This document shows, in pieces, positions 35,988 to 45,418 of a stretch of DNA of 64,000 nucleotides (the stretch's first letter is position 1; each line of letters starts with the position of its first letter). The notes beneath the pieces were generated by a model. The model did not search any database, was not told where the DNA came from, and saw nothing but the letters and a program-made list of their open reading frames with translations. Source of the DNA: G965220075 sp965220075. GTDB taxonomy: Bacteria; Chloroflexota; UBA11872. The position numbers and the translations under genes are program-made. Where the stretch lies: contig OZ244806.1 in assembly GCA_965220075.1 (NCBI GenBank), positions 1,178,001 through 1,242,000 on the forward strand, written 5' to 3'.

Positions 35988-37769
35988 CTAGAGCGGCCAC
36001 ACAATAGGCACCACGAAGAGCGACGCCACGAGAATGAGAATCGTGAGCGGGGCGCCCACGCGCAGGAAATCCACAAAGCGATAGCCGCCCGTGTTGTAGA
36101 CCAGCACGTTGGCCTGGTGTCCGATGGGGGTGAGAAAGGCCGTGGAGGCCGAGATCGCCACCAGCATCAGGGTGGCGTGCGGCGAGATGCCCAGGTTCGC
36201 GGCGATGCCAAGCGCGATCGGGGCCACCAGCACTACGGCCGCCGCGTTGGACATGATCTGGGTCACGACCGTAGTGACCAGGTAGACGCCGGCCAGAACG
36301 GCCAATGGACCAAGTCCCCGCAGTGTGGACGACACGAGCTCGGCCAGATCGGCCGCCAGCCCGGTTGTACTCATCGCCGTCCCCAAGGGGATCAACGACC
36401 CGATCATCACGAGCGTGCGCCACTCGACCGCGGCGTAGAGACGGTCGTAGGAGATCGCGCGCGCGGCCAGCACCAACAGCACGCCCAGCGCCGCCGCCAC
36501 CGAGATATGGGCCAGGCCGCTGGCCGCCAGCGTCACCACCAGCGCCAGCACGGCCACCGGCACGATCATGCGCGGGCGCGGGGCGAACGCACGCGGGCGC
36601 TGGGTCAGCAGGATGAAGTCGTCCGAGCGGGCCAGACCGTCCATGCGGGCCGCCGGCATGCGCACGAGCAGGACGTCACCGGGCTGGACGACGATCTGGG
36701 CAATCGGGGTTCGGATGCGCTGACCCTGCCGCCACACGCCTAGCACCAGTCCCCCATAACGCCATCGGAAGCTCATGCCCATCACGGTTCGTCGGCGCGG
36801 CCCGAAACGGGGGCCTACCACCAGCTCGACGATGCGGGCCTTTTCATCCTCATCGAGAGTCCGGCGCGCGCGCTGTTCCGCGGCGAACTCCAGCGCCTGC
36901 TCCTCGACGGCGCGCACGATGTCGTCCCGCTCGCCCGCCAGCAGCACCACGTCGCCCGCTTGCAGTGTGTCGGCGGCCGCCGGATAGCGGTTTTGGCGGC
37001 CGCTGCGAATGGTGTCCGTCACCGTCACGCGGTAGCGGCGGGTCCAGGCCAGCGATTCGAGCGTGCGGCCGGCCGCCGGGGATCTGGCAGGCACCGTGAC
37101 CTCAGCGGTGAACTCGCGCGTCTGCTTGACCTCCTGGGCCAGCCCCGCGCCTTCGCGCGCCGGAAGGAGGCGCTGACCCACCGTAGCCAGGTAGACCAGG
37201 CCGATCCCCAGCACGGCCAGCCCGGTTGGGGCGAAATCGAACATCTGGAAGGGCGCGTGACCGGCCGCCGCCAGCGCGTCGCTCACCAGCAGGTTGGGGG
37301 GCGTGCCCGTGAGCGTGAGCAATCCGCCCAGCAGCGAGCCGAACGACACCGGGATGAGCAGCTTCGAGGCGGAGGTGTGGGCCGCACGCGCCAACGCCAC
37401 CGCGGCGGGCAGCAGTATCACCGTGGCGGCGATGTTGTTGAGGAAGGCCGAGAGCGCGCCAACCGCCAGGACCAGCGCCAAGGCCACCAGCGGGATCCGG
37501 GTTCCGCCCAGCCGCGCGATCGCGTTCGCGATCAGCTCGGGAAGTCCCGCCTGGACCGTCGCGGCGCTCAGGACGAACATCGCCGCCACCGTAATGACCG
37601 CCGGGCTGCTGAAGCCCGCGAAAGCGTCGAGCGGCTCGATCACTCCCGTCAGAGTCAGCGTTACCGGCACCAGCAGCGCCACCACGTCGGGGCGCACACG
37701 CTCGCTCGCGAAGAGCGCAAGCGCGCCCGCGATGGTCCCGATTACGATCCAGCTTTCGTAGCTCATCAT
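35988..37769 (-). CDS. SLC13/CitT-type anion permease with TrkA-C (RCK_C) domains
   Basis: A 593-residue membrane protein. Two sets of transmembrane helices flank a central soluble region (about 200-385) with two TrkA-C-like modules, the second around VQPGDVLLVRMPAARMDGLARS. The membrane parts show LSAFLNNIAATVILLPA, SFGSLLGGLLTLTGTPPNLLVS and MSNAAAVVLVAPIALG, the duplicated N-x-x-A and T-P-P-N motifs of the divalent anion:Na+ symporter family. Likely substrates are sulfate, dicarboxylates or related anions. I chose ATG 37769; the longer frame from 37802 is possible. Convergent with the LarA-like gene and divergent from the dehydrogenase gene. Confidence 0.86.
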   Translation of the reverse strand: MMSYESWIVIGTIAGALALFASERVRPDVVALLVPVTLTLTGVIEPLDAFAGFSSPAVITVAAMFVLSAATVQAGLPELIANAIARLGGTRIPLVALALVLAVGALSAFLNNIAATVILLPAAVALARAAHTSASKLLIPVSFGSLLGGLLTLTGTPPNLLVSDALAAAGHAPFQMFDFAPTGLAVLGIGLVYLATVGQRLLPAREGAGLAQEVKQTREFTAEVTVPARSPAAGRTLESLAWTRRYRVTVTDTIRSGRQNRYPAAADTLQAGDVVLLAGERDDIVRAVEEQALEFAAEQRARRTLDEDEKARIVELVVGPRFGPRRRTVMGMSFRWRYGGLVLGVWRQGQRIRTPIAQIVVQPGDVLLVRMPAARMDGLARSDDFILLTQRPRAFAPRPRMIVPVAVLALVVTLAASGLAHISVAAALGVLLVLAARAISYDRLYAAVEWRTLVMIGSLIPLGTAMSTTGLAADLAELVSSTLRGLGPLAVLAGVYLVTTVVTQIMSNAAAVVLVAPIALGIAANLGISPHATLMLVAISASTAFLTPIGHQANVLVYNTGGYRFVDFLRVGAPLTILILVASLFVVPIVWPL

Positions 37770-37856
37770 CGGTATTGTCGCGCCCGAGCGACCGCGCGCC
37801 ATCCGCTACTCTTGTCACCCCACGCGAGCCGCGCCTCTCGACGCAGGACTTGGACT

Positions 37857-38972
37857 ATGGCCCAGACAGGTACCGCCGCCGCCTTCTTCGGTGCGCGCAA
37901 GCCATTCGAGCTACGCGAGTATCCAATCCCCGACCCCGCGCCTGGAGCGGCGGTCCTCAAGATTCGCCTGGCCAACGTCTGCGGGTCCGACATGCACTAT
38001 TGGCGCGGCGACCTGGACATCCTCAAGATGAACCGGCCCGTGCCGGCCGCGCTCGGCCACGAGGGCTCGGGCGAGGTCTTCCGCCTCGGCGCCGGCGTCA
38101 CTACCGATTCACACGGCGAGCCGCTGAGCGAGGGTGACAGGGTCGTCTTTCAGTACTTCTATCCCTGCATGCAGTGCCCAACCTGCCTCAAGGGCCACGT
38201 GTACGCCTGCCCGGTGCGGCAAGCTGACCGCGCGGAGGGGATCGAGGAATGGCCCCACTTTCGCGGCACGTTCGGGCAGTACTACTACCTGCACCCCAAG
38301 CACGCCGTCTTCAAGGTCCCCGATAACCTCTCGGACCAGATAGTGGCCGGGATCAACTGCGCCCTCGCGCAGGTGATTTCCGGGCTGGATCGCGCCCGGC
38401 TGACCTTGGGCGAGACGGTCGCCATCCAGGGCGCCGGTGGGCTCGGCGTCTACGCCACCGCCGTGGCCAAGGAGCGCGGCGCCGCGAAGGTTATCGTGAT
38501 CGACGGGGTCCCCGAACGGCTGCAGCTGGCCCGCGATTTCGGCGCTGACGAGATTGTCGACATTAACGAGTTCGACTCTCCGCAAGCGCGCGTGGACCGC
38601 GTGCGCGAGCTTTCCCAGGGAGTGGGAGCCGACGTGACCATGGAGCTAGTCGGCCATCCCGGTGTTGTCGCCGAGGGCCTGCAAATGACCGCGCCGGGCG
38701 GCCGTTACCTGGAGATCGGCAACATAAACGTGGGTTGGAACACGGAGTTCGATCCCGCCGGGATCGTGTTCCGCAGCGTGACCATCATCGGCGTCGCCCA
38801 CTACGGTCCGCGTGACCTGCAGGAGGCGCTTAATTTCGTGTCCCGCAATGTCGAGCGCTTGCCGCTGGGGCGCATCGCCTCCCACACCTACCCGCTGGTC
38901 GATATCAATCGCGCCTTCGAGGAGCAAGACACCGGGCGCGTCACCCGCGGCAGCTTGGTGCCGCACGCTTAG
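37857..38972 (+). CDS. Zinc-dependent alcohol dehydrogenase family protein
   Basis: A medium-chain dehydrogenase of 371 residues. Catalytic zinc ligands are seen in LANVCGSDMHYWRG and LGHEGSG. The four-Cys structural zinc loop is mostly present: YPCMQCPTCLKGHVYACP. The Rossmann motif is AIQGAGGLGVYATAVAKERG. The open frame continues upstream over the antisense of the permease gene, but ATG 37857 gives the normal protein start MAQTGTAAAFFG. The substrate could be a polyol, alcohol or amino-acid-derived alcohol; the long insertion RADRAEGIEEWPHFRG near residue 125 is distinctive. Confidence 0.88.
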   Translation: MAQTGTAAAFFGARKPFELREYPIPDPAPGAAVLKIRLANVCGSDMHYWRGDLDILKMNRPVPAALGHEGSGEVFRLGAGVTTDSHGEPLSEGDRVVFQYFYPCMQCPTCLKGHVYACPVRQADRAEGIEEWPHFRGTFGQYYYLHPKHAVFKVPDNLSDQIVAGINCALAQVISGLDRARLTLGETVAIQGAGGLGVYATAVAKERGAAKVIVIDGVPERLQLARDFGADEIVDINEFDSPQARVDRVRELSQGVGADVTMELVGHPGVVAEGLQMTAPGGRYLEIGNINVGWNTEFDPAGIVFRSVTIIGVAHYGPRDLQEALNFVSRNVERLPLGRIASHTYPLVDINRAFEEQDTGRVTRGSLVPHA

Positions 38973-39243
38973 CGCACACAATCGAGAGCTCTCGCGGACC
39001 TGCCGCCGCACTCCGCGCCCGGGCGGGTGAATCTTCGGCGCGTGAAATCGACGGCCCCGTCGGCCGCGTGAGCGCGTCCGCACTGTAGCTTCGGAAAGCA
39101 GTCGACGGGGCTAGCCAGCGACGCAACCGCGCTGCCCCGGGCGCTTTGGGTCGCAGGCTAGCCGCGCGTTCACCGTAGCCGGGATGCGGCTACGATGCCT
39201 GGCGGCTTGGCCGATCCGGACTCCACACGCAACGGAGGTGATG

Positions 39244-40128
39244 ATGGAAGGTTTGCGGAACGTCTGGGAGGCGTTTAACGCCCCGCTGTTCAGCCTTGGC
39301 GAGGATCCCGTGACCCCGCTGAGCCTGTTAGTCATGCTCGTGATCGTGGTGGCTTCGTGGGTCTTGTCGGGACGGATCCGCGTGGTCTTCGAGCGCCGCC
39401 TCTCGCGCGTCGTGGGTATGAACGACGGAACCCGCCACGCCATCGGTGCACTCATTCGCTATGCCGTCCTGTTCGTGGGTCTTTTCGTAGGTCTGCGCTC
39501 GGTCGGTTTCCAGCTGGACGCCATCCTGGTGGTCACCGGCGCGCTGGGAATCGGCCTTGGGTTCGGTCTGCAGAACATCGCCAACAACTTCGTGTCGGGA
39601 GTCATCCTGCTGGCCGAGCGACCGGTCAACGTCGGCGACGTGGTGGACACCGGCGGCGTGCTCGGCACGGTGGAGCGGATCGGCATTCGCGCCACCACCG
39701 TTCGCCAGTTCGACCAGACGCAGGCCATCGTGCCCAACGGGGAGCTGATCTCGTCCGTGGTCACCAACTGGACGCTCGATGACCGGCGCGTGCGCGTGGA
39801 CTTCATCGTCGGAGTGGCCTACGGCTCGGATACGGCGCTGGTGCGGCGGCTCATCCACGACTGCATCGACGCCCACCCGGACGTGCTGGGCGAGCCGGTT
39901 CCGCGGGTACTGTTCGTGGAGTTCGGCGACTCGTCGCTGAACTTTCGGATTCTCGTCTACGTCGCCGACATAATGCAGCGGCTGATTATGCAGAGCGATC
40001 TGCACTATGCCATCGATCAGGCCTTTCGTGAGAACGATATCGAGATTCCGTTCCCGCAGCGGGATCTGCACTTGCGGTCTATCGACGAGGGTGTCGCCGT
40101 GAGCCATGCGGCTATCGAGAGGCACTGA
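39244..40128 (+). CDS. Small-conductance mechanosensitive channel (MscS family)
   Basis: An inner-membrane channel opened by membrane tension during osmotic downshift. It has three N-terminal helices, the pore-lining helix ALGIGLGFGLQNIANNFVSG, and the beta domain beginning ERPVNVGDVV, followed by the C-terminal alpha/beta domain (PRVLFVEFGDSSLNFRILVYV). ATG 39244 fits the strong GGAGG site at 39234-39238, giving 294 residues. It stands alone, convergent with the following gene. Confidence 0.93.
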   Translation: MEGLRNVWEAFNAPLFSLGEDPVTPLSLLVMLVIVVASWVLSGRIRVVFERRLSRVVGMNDGTRHAIGALIRYAVLFVGLFVGLRSVGFQLDAILVVTGALGIGLGFGLQNIANNFVSGVILLAERPVNVGDVVDTGGVLGTVERIGIRATTVRQFDQTQAIVPNGELISSVVTNWTLDDRRVRVDFIVGVAYGSDTALVRRLIHDCIDAHPDVLGEPVPRVLFVEFGDSSLNFRILVYVADIMQRLIMQSDLHYAIDQAFRENDIEIPFPQRDLHLRSIDEGVAVSHAAIERH

Positions 40129-40135
40129 CCCAGCG

Positions 40136-40180
40136 GCTCGGCTTTGGACCGAGGATAGAGGCTTGGAACCGAAGCCGAGC
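40136..40180. terminator. Possible terminator or bidirectional stem-loop after mscS
   Basis: GCTCGGCTT at 40136-40144 has its exact reverse complement AAGCCGAGC at 40172-40180, separated by 27 bases. It lies eight bases after the mscS stop, between two convergent genes. There is no T-run, so it is a weak intrinsic terminator at best. Confidence 0.4.
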
Positions 40181-40244
40181 AACCTGCTATCGGAGCGGGG
40201 GGCGACCGGGGACTTGAGCCTGAACGCTGGCTGGCAGGCGCCGT

Positions 40245-42020
40245 CTAGCCAGGCGTCGTGTAGGCGAAGTCCCAGTCGCCGAGCTGTCGTAGCCGCGTTT
40301 GACTGGACTCCAGGCCAGGTTCGCCCGCCGCCATCCACGCCTGTAGCTCGTCCGCATGCCCCAGCCTGCGCAGCGCGGTGAACGACTCGTTCCCGGCGGA
40401 GTTGGTGCAGTCCCAGATGAACAGCCGGTCGATCCCGGTCGCGTAGATCGCGGCCGCTTGGCGCCGGTAGGCGTCGGGCGCCATGCTGCGCGGGTAAAGA
40501 TTCACGGCCAGAGTGCACTGCGACCCTGCCACCACCTCGCGGTGATAGCTGAGCTGCGACGCGGGGTCGGGCCATGCCAGCGCCTGGCTGTAGCCGCGCG
40601 GCCCGTACGGGTAGGCGACGATCGTATCTACAAGCCCCTCCCGAACCCACGCGCGCACATCCATTCCCCAGCGCATGTTCTCTTCCTCGCTGGCGAAGAC
40701 AATCGCCGAGACCTGAATGCGCTTCGAGCGTTCCCGCCTCTCAGTAGCCTCGTCCATGGCTGAGCGCACCTCACGCATGAACTGGGTCATCGTCCCGGCG
40801 CGAAACGCCAGCCAGCCGGGATCGTCCTCGGGCAGCGCGCGCGGGTCCTGGCCGTGTTCCCGCTTGAAGCCTTCCACCAGCGGCGGCTCGTACTCGACGA
40901 AGGGCGGACGGCGGTTGTAGAGCAGCGCGACGCCGTCGATCGGCCGATCCGCCATCTCACGCAGCAGCGAGACCGCGTAGGCACGGAACTCGGGGTAGGC
41001 ATAGGACAACCGCGGCGTGCGATTCCCCGCACGGTCCTCGCCGCGCCACTCCGGATGGGCCTTGTAGGCGGTGTCTCCGTGGTTGAAGTAGTCGAAGGGC
41101 GGCGGGTAGTGAAAGCCGGTGGGCCGCCAGCCGGCGTGGAACTCAATCCCGAGCTCGTGCGCGTGTTCGATTGCTACGTCGAAGGGGTCCACGCCGGCGT
41201 CGCGGAACATGCGCCAGCTTTCGATCTGGTTCCGATAGGTGAGCAGCCCCAGGTCGTCCAGACCGTCCAGCGTGAGCTGACGTCCGACGCCGCTGAAGTA
41301 GTTGAGCAGGTCGCCGCCGCCGGCCTCCCAATAGACCCTTGCGAAGTCGGAATCGCGGAACGGCTCGAGCATGCGGCGCACGTGCTCGGCCGTGTGGGGG
41401 CGCGAGTGGCCCATCCAGCCGTGCGCGTCGCTGTGTGCGTAGATGCGGCGCGTGTCGGCGCGAGCCCGGTCGGCCTTCAGCTCCGCGACCTCGGCATCGG
41501 TCAGCGGCACGAGCTTGACATAGGCCGGCCGGGCCGGCGGACAGGCGAAGGGTCCGCCCTCGTCTCCGGGCTTGGTGGGCACCACGACCTGGCCGATCTG
41601 GAGGTTCTGGTCGCTCAGGTCCGCAATCTTCCAGAACAACTCGACAAGCCAGTCGCCCTGCCCGGGCATCGCCGGTCGGTCCGGCACGCTCAGCGAGGTG
41701 AAGGCCGGATCGCCGCTGAGCCGCGCGAGCAGATCCATGCTCCAGCGTTCGTACTCGTGATCGGCGGGCATCACCCCGAACGAGATGGCGTGCCAGCCGC
41801 GGCGGCCAAGCTGGTAGGTCACCGGCGGGGCGCCGGTCTGCTCGCTGGCGTACAGCATCACGCCCGAGCGCTCGCCTGTAGCGTAGGGCAACGTCCGCCA
41901 GTGGCATAGCCGGGACGAAGGGGACAGGGCGTCCGCCGGGCGGCAGCCATCGAGGTCGGTCAGGTAGACGGGCCGGCCGCTCAACCAGCGGTCGGCCAAT
42001 CGATCGGTCGTCGTGCTCAT
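40245..42020 (-). CDS. Family-10-glycosidase-like (GHL10-type) protein of unknown substrate
   Basis: A 591-residue soluble protein with no signal peptide. Its middle (about 280-520) resembles GHL10-type TIM-barrel hydrolases: AIEHAHELGIEFHAGWR, then AYPEFRAYAVSLLREMADRPIDGVALLYNRR, then MTQFMREVRSAMDEA, and later DTIVAYPYGPRGY. The N-terminal about 170 residues look beta-rich. The start at ATG 42020 (MSTTTDRLADRWL) was preferred over the upstream MASM. It follows the PhyH-like gene by about 70 bases on the same strand. Catalytic acids cannot be assigned from sequence alone. Confidence 0.65.
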   Translation of the reverse strand: MSTTTDRLADRWLSGRPVYLTDLDGCRPADALSPSSRLCHWRTLPYATGERSGVMLYASEQTGAPPVTYQLGRRGWHAISFGVMPADHEYERWSMDLLARLSGDPAFTSLSVPDRPAMPGQGDWLVELFWKIADLSDQNLQIGQVVVPTKPGDEGGPFACPPARPAYVKLVPLTDAEVAELKADRARADTRRIYAHSDAHGWMGHSRPHTAEHVRRMLEPFRDSDFARVYWEAGGGDLLNYFSGVGRQLTLDGLDDLGLLTYRNQIESWRMFRDAGVDPFDVAIEHAHELGIEFHAGWRPTGFHYPPPFDYFNHGDTAYKAHPEWRGEDRAGNRTPRLSYAYPEFRAYAVSLLREMADRPIDGVALLYNRRPPFVEYEPPLVEGFKREHGQDPRALPEDDPGWLAFRAGTMTQFMREVRSAMDEATERRERSKRIQVSAIVFASEEENMRWGMDVRAWVREGLVDTIVAYPYGPRGYSQALAWPDPASQLSYHREVVAGSQCTLAVNLYPRSMAPDAYRRQAAAIYATGIDRLFIWDCTNSAGNESFTALRRLGHADELQAWMAAGEPGLESSQTRLRQLGDWDFAYTTPG

Positions 42021-42092
42021 CGCGCCCTCCCCTGAGGTCATGCTTGCCACGCCGCTTGTCTAGCGCGAGCTTACGCTTAACTCCGCCAGCGC

Positions 42093-43274
42093 CTACGAGT
42101 CCGATCTGTCCCAGATCGCGATGAAGTCCTCGATGTCGAATTCCCGCGTCATCTGGTTGAACGCGTACTCGCTTGGACCCGACTGAAATCCAGGCACGAA
42201 CTGCTCGGATTCGGTGCGCAGCGCGGCGTCCAGCGGTTCGAAGCGCCGCAAGAGAAGCTCGCCCTCCGCCGGCGAGAGCGAATCGGCGATGTCGAGCATC
42301 AGGTCGAAGCCTCGGCTCTTTTGTCCATCCTGCCAATCAAGCCGCTGCGCGATTCTGCGGATCAGAATCAGGGCCTCTATGCGTGCCTCGGCGCCCGCGT
42401 GCAGCGCCGCCAGTCGCGCGCGAAACTGCCGCGCGTCGCCCGCCACGATTGCGCGAAAGATCGAGGCAATGAGCTTCCGCTCTTCCGCGTGCAGCCGCCA
42501 GAAACGCTCGAACCGCGCGCGCGGCTCGGATGCGAGATGGCGCGTGAACCCCATGTCCCAGTTGAAGCCGTTTGCGTGCGGAAAAAGCGCGCCGCCAAAC
42601 GACCGATACCCGAGGTGAATGGTGCGGCGCAGCTTGGTGCTGTAGTTGCTTCCCCAATGCAGGATTCCATTGAGGTAAACCACGCCGTCGCCGGCCGCCA
42701 GCTCCACCGGAATCCCGCCCGGCAGAGGCACGTGCGGGTCGTCCGACAGGATGCGGTTCTCCTCGGCCGTGTTGGTCCGGCGGTGGCTCCGCGGCACCAC
42801 CCACAGCACGGTGTCGTCGTAGAGCGGGACGTTCCACTGAACGTAGCCGGGTCCGTTCGTCAAGGTGTCCTGCTGCAGCAGCCGCAGGGGCCCGTCGCGC
42901 CGTGGATTGAGATCGCGATGCCATGCGTCCGGACCGTGGTCGCGCTGCGGGTTGCACATCAGCGCCATTAGCGTGGGGGCGGCGTCCGGCGCACCCATCA
43001 GACCGCGGCTGACTCCCAGCGTGTCGTCGTGCAGACAGAAGTCGACGGGCCCCGTCGTGTCCGCGTCCACCACGGTTTGAAACAGCAAGCGGGGTTGACG
43101 CTCGTAGTAAGCGGGGACCTGCTGATCCGGGTGCGGAGCGCCTCTCCAGCGCTCGTACTGGCGCTCGACCAGGGTTTCCATGACGCTGCGGAGCTCGTCG
43201 AGCCGTGCGGGCGGGACGGTGTCACGGATGATGACGTAGCCGTCTTCGAGGAGCTGCTTGCGAAGGTCGGCCAT
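42093..43274 (-). CDS. Phytanoyl-CoA dioxygenase (PhyH) family protein
   Basis: A putative Fe(II)/2-oxoglutarate oxygenase of 393 residues. The cupin core shows the first metal pair in DAWHRDLNP (H-x-D) and the second His in LNGILHWGSNYS. LRRTIHLGYRSFGG holds a likely 2-oxoglutarate-binding Arg. The N-terminus MADLRKQLLEDGYVIIRDTVP is typical of the family. The C-terminal about 130 residues are helical and less conserved. The substrate is not predictable; these proteins act on lipids, alkyl groups and natural products. The next gene on the strand is the GHL10-like protein, about 70 bp away. Confidence 0.85.
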   Translation of the reverse strand: MADLRKQLLEDGYVIIRDTVPPARLDELRSVMETLVERQYERWRGAPHPDQQVPAYYERQPRLLFQTVVDADTTGPVDFCLHDDTLGVSRGLMGAPDAAPTLMALMCNPQRDHGPDAWHRDLNPRRDGPLRLLQQDTLTNGPGYVQWNVPLYDDTVLWVVPRSHRRTNTAEENRILSDDPHVPLPGGIPVELAAGDGVVYLNGILHWGSNYSTKLRRTIHLGYRSFGGALFPHANGFNWDMGFTRHLASEPRARFERFWRLHAEERKLIASIFRAIVAGDARQFRARLAALHAGAEARIEALILIRRIAQRLDWQDGQKSRGFDLMLDIADSLSPAEGELLLRRFEPLDAALRTESEQFVPGFQSGPSEYAFNQMTREFDIEDFIAIWDRSDS

Positions 43275-43447
43275 GCCGCGCGGCCTTTTCCTGGTCCGCT
43301 AGCCGTGGCTGAGAAGCATAGCCGAGCGCGGCTCGTTCCCCTTGTGAACCCTTCCGTCGCGGCGTCCATCTGCGGAACCTGCTTTCCGACCAACAGGTCA
43401 GGCCGGATTGGATTCCTCCGCCTGAGGGTGGCGTGCCGGGTCCGGAA

Positions 43448-44317
43448 TCAGGCGGCTTGAAGAAGCCATCGGGCCGTCTCGACATGGCGCGGCAGCCAAT
43501 CGCCGTCGAGCGCCCAAGCAAGTGTCTGTGCGAACGCCCAGCCGCGCGCGCGCTCGCGGTCCAGGCCAAGCTCGGCGCTCAGTCGGTCGAGACGCCCGAT
43601 GACCTGACCCCGGCTATGGCCAAGCTCGAACGCGCGCACGACCGGCGCTATCCCGAACTCTCGTTCACCCACGAGCGGTTTCGGATCGATCGCGAGCCAC
43701 GGCTCGCGTTCCGCCTGCAAGACGTTGTCGGGGTGCAGATCCTGGTGCAGGAGCACTTGCTCGCCTTGCGAGCCCGACAGTGCGGCAAGCGTGTCCAGCG
43801 CGGCGTCCAGCAGCTCTCTTTCGAATGCCTGGCCCCCGGTCTCCCAGCCGTGGGTCAGCTCATCCACCCACCGTTGCGCTTCTCGCTGCAACGCCTCGAA
43901 GGGGGCGGAAGCGGGTTTCCAGAGTCGTGGCAGCAGACCGATCAGCACGCCTAGCGCCTCGTCCGCGTCGAGCGCGCTAAGGCGCTCCCCGGGGCGGCAG
44001 CGTTCGATCAACATGGAGTGCAGATCGGGGTTGAAGTCCAGCAAGCGGACGGCCCCGTCTCCATCCCAGTGCGCCAGGGCGTCCGCCTCGTGGGTGCTCT
44101 CCCGATGCGGGAATTGAATCTTGAGCACCGCTTCGGCGCCGTCGGCCAGGCTCACCGGCAGCGCCAGAGACACGTGCGAGCCGGCGTATGGCTCGCCCAG
44201 GCGAAGCGACCACCTGCGCGCACACTCGTCCAAGAGATCTGGTAGAGCATTCAGCCATGCGCGGCCCGTCTCGGTTGCTTGCAGCTGCTGCAGGCCTGCC
44301 GGGATCATTAGGTTCAC
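43448..44317 (-). CDS. Streptomycin 6-kinase-like APH(6)/hydroxyurea-resistance kinase family
   Basis: A small kinase of 289 residues with the aminoglycoside phosphotransferase fold. It has ALPVSLADGAEAVLKIQFPH (ATP-binding Lys in VLKI), the Brenner motif VLLHQDLHPDNVLQ and the metal-binding WLAIDPKPLVGE. These place it in the APH(6)/streptomycin-kinase branch. Members confer streptomycin resistance in Streptomyces and on plasmids, but many chromosomal homologues have unknown substrates. I see no resistance context or mobile element beside it, so treat drug resistance as a hypothesis. Confidence 0.82.
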   Translation of the reverse strand: MNLMIPAGLQQLQATETGRAWLNALPDLLDECARRWSLRLGEPYAGSHVSLALPVSLADGAEAVLKIQFPHRESTHEADALAHWDGDGAVRLLDFNPDLHSMLIERCRPGERLSALDADEALGVLIGLLPRLWKPASAPFEALQREAQRWVDELTHGWETGGQAFERELLDAALDTLAALSGSQGEQVLLHQDLHPDNVLQAEREPWLAIDPKPLVGEREFGIAPVVRAFELGHSRGQVIGRLDRLSAELGLDRERARGWAFAQTLAWALDGDWLPRHVETARWLLQAA

Positions 44318-44391
44318 GGGCCGCTGAACCTCCGACGTAATGCGGCGACGCTATCGACGGCGCGATCGTACAGGAGGGTCGAGACCGCCAC

Positions 44392-44574
44392 TCAGACTGA
44401 AACGTCCGTTGCCTCGCTCTTGAGGGGACCCCACGAATCACGGAACGCCAGCGCCAATTCCGCGCCCTGGCCATCTGGTTCCGGCGCCGCCGACGGCTCG
44501 ATCGGGCCGAAGTCCGCGCGGATGCTTGCTCCGGGAACTCGAACGCCGCCTGGATGATTGAGCGCTTTGCGCAC
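44392..44574 (-). CDS. Possible 60-residue protein, unrecognised
   Basis: A short GTG-started frame in the otherwise empty 44318-44690 gap. The product is acidic-to-neutral and Pro/Ala-rich, with no hydrophobic segment and no known motif. Codon composition is not different from the neighbours, but GC-rich DNA gives chance frames of this size. The rest of the gap shows nothing else apart from the Shine-Dalgarno region of the next gene. Confidence 0.2.
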   Translation of the reverse strand: MRKALNHPGGVRVPGASIRADFGPIEPSAAPEPDGQGAELALAFRDSWGPLKSEATDVSV

Positions 44575-44690
44575 GCTGCCTACCCGCGTCGCAAACTATC
44601 GTGAACGCACTAGCATGGCCTGTAGAAATGGCCGTGGCGAGCCGGTGTGCGAAAGGCGGCTCATGGTTTCCGCGGCCAGGTGGAGGCTTT

Positions 44691-45395
44691 ATGGCGCAGG
44701 GCCGCACGCACTTGCCGGTTGCATTGAATCTGGAGGGCCGCTCGGCGATCGTGGTCGGCGGCGGCGAGCCGGCCTACTTCAAGACCTGCTATCTCACCGA
44801 TTTCGGTGTTGAAACTACGGTCTTGGCGCCCCCCGAGGGGGAGTTGGACGCGCGCATCGAGACTTTGCATCGGGATGGTCATATCGCCCTGAGCAGGGCG
44901 CGCTATGCGGCCGCAAGACTCGATGGCCACTGGCTGGCCGTGATCTGTACCGGCGACCGTTCGCTCGACCATCGCGTCGCCGCCGATGCGCGTGCGCGCG
45001 GCATGCTGGTTAACGTTGTGGACGATCCGGGCCACTGCGATTTCTTCGCCTCCGGCTACGTGCGGCGCGGCGGCGTCTCTATCGCGATCAACACCGGCGG
45101 CGCCAGCCCTGCCTTCAGCGCCGCATTACGCGAGCGTGCCGGCGATCTGTTCGGACCCGAAGTCGAAGAGCACCTGGGGCACTATGCGCGGTGGCGCGCG
45201 CAGGTGCGTGCGAGCATCGGCGACGCGGGTCAGCGCGAGCGCTTATGGCGCGCGCTGCGCGCGGCCGGGCTCTACAAAGTTCTGCGCGAGAAAGGCGCGG
45301 CCGCCGGCGGCGCATTGGTCAAGTCGCACATCGAGGAGTTCACCGCTCGCGCGGCGCACGGCGGTCCGCCGGTCGAACCGGATCGCTCCGCCTGA
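44691..45395 (+). CDS. Siroheme synthase N-terminal domain (precorrin-2 dehydrogenase-like)
   Basis: A 234-residue stand-alone homologue of the CysG N-terminal/Met8 module, which uses NAD+ to make sirohydrochlorin and can insert iron in siroheme synthesis. The Rossmann entry is NLEGRSAIVVGGGEPAYFKT. Later blocks are VNVVDDPGHCDFFASGYVRRG and IAINTGGASPAFSAALRERA. The N-terminal motif usually reads VAxRK; here it is PAYFK, a deviation. A strong GGAGG upstream of ATG 44691 fixes the start; the frame also opens from 44601. There is no uroporphyrinogen methyltransferase or nitrite/sulfite reductase gene in the window. Confidence 0.82.
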   Translation: MAQGRTHLPVALNLEGRSAIVVGGGEPAYFKTCYLTDFGVETTVLAPPEGELDARIETLHRDGHIALSRARYAAARLDGHWLAVICTGDRSLDHRVAADARARGMLVNVVDDPGHCDFFASGYVRRGGVSIAINTGGASPAFSAALRERAGDLFGPEVEEHLGHYARWRAQVRASIGDAGQRERLWRALRAAGLYKVLREKGAAAGGALVKSHIEEFTARAAHGGPPVEPDRSA

Positions 45396-45418
45396 TCACG
45401 CCCGGCGCGCCCGCGGCG

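Noticed and set aside
36960..37856. Upstream extension of the Zn-dehydrogenase frame
   Set aside because: It is antisense to the SLC13/RCK permease gene and reads as low-complexity His/Arg/Gln-rich sequence; the true start is ATG 37857.
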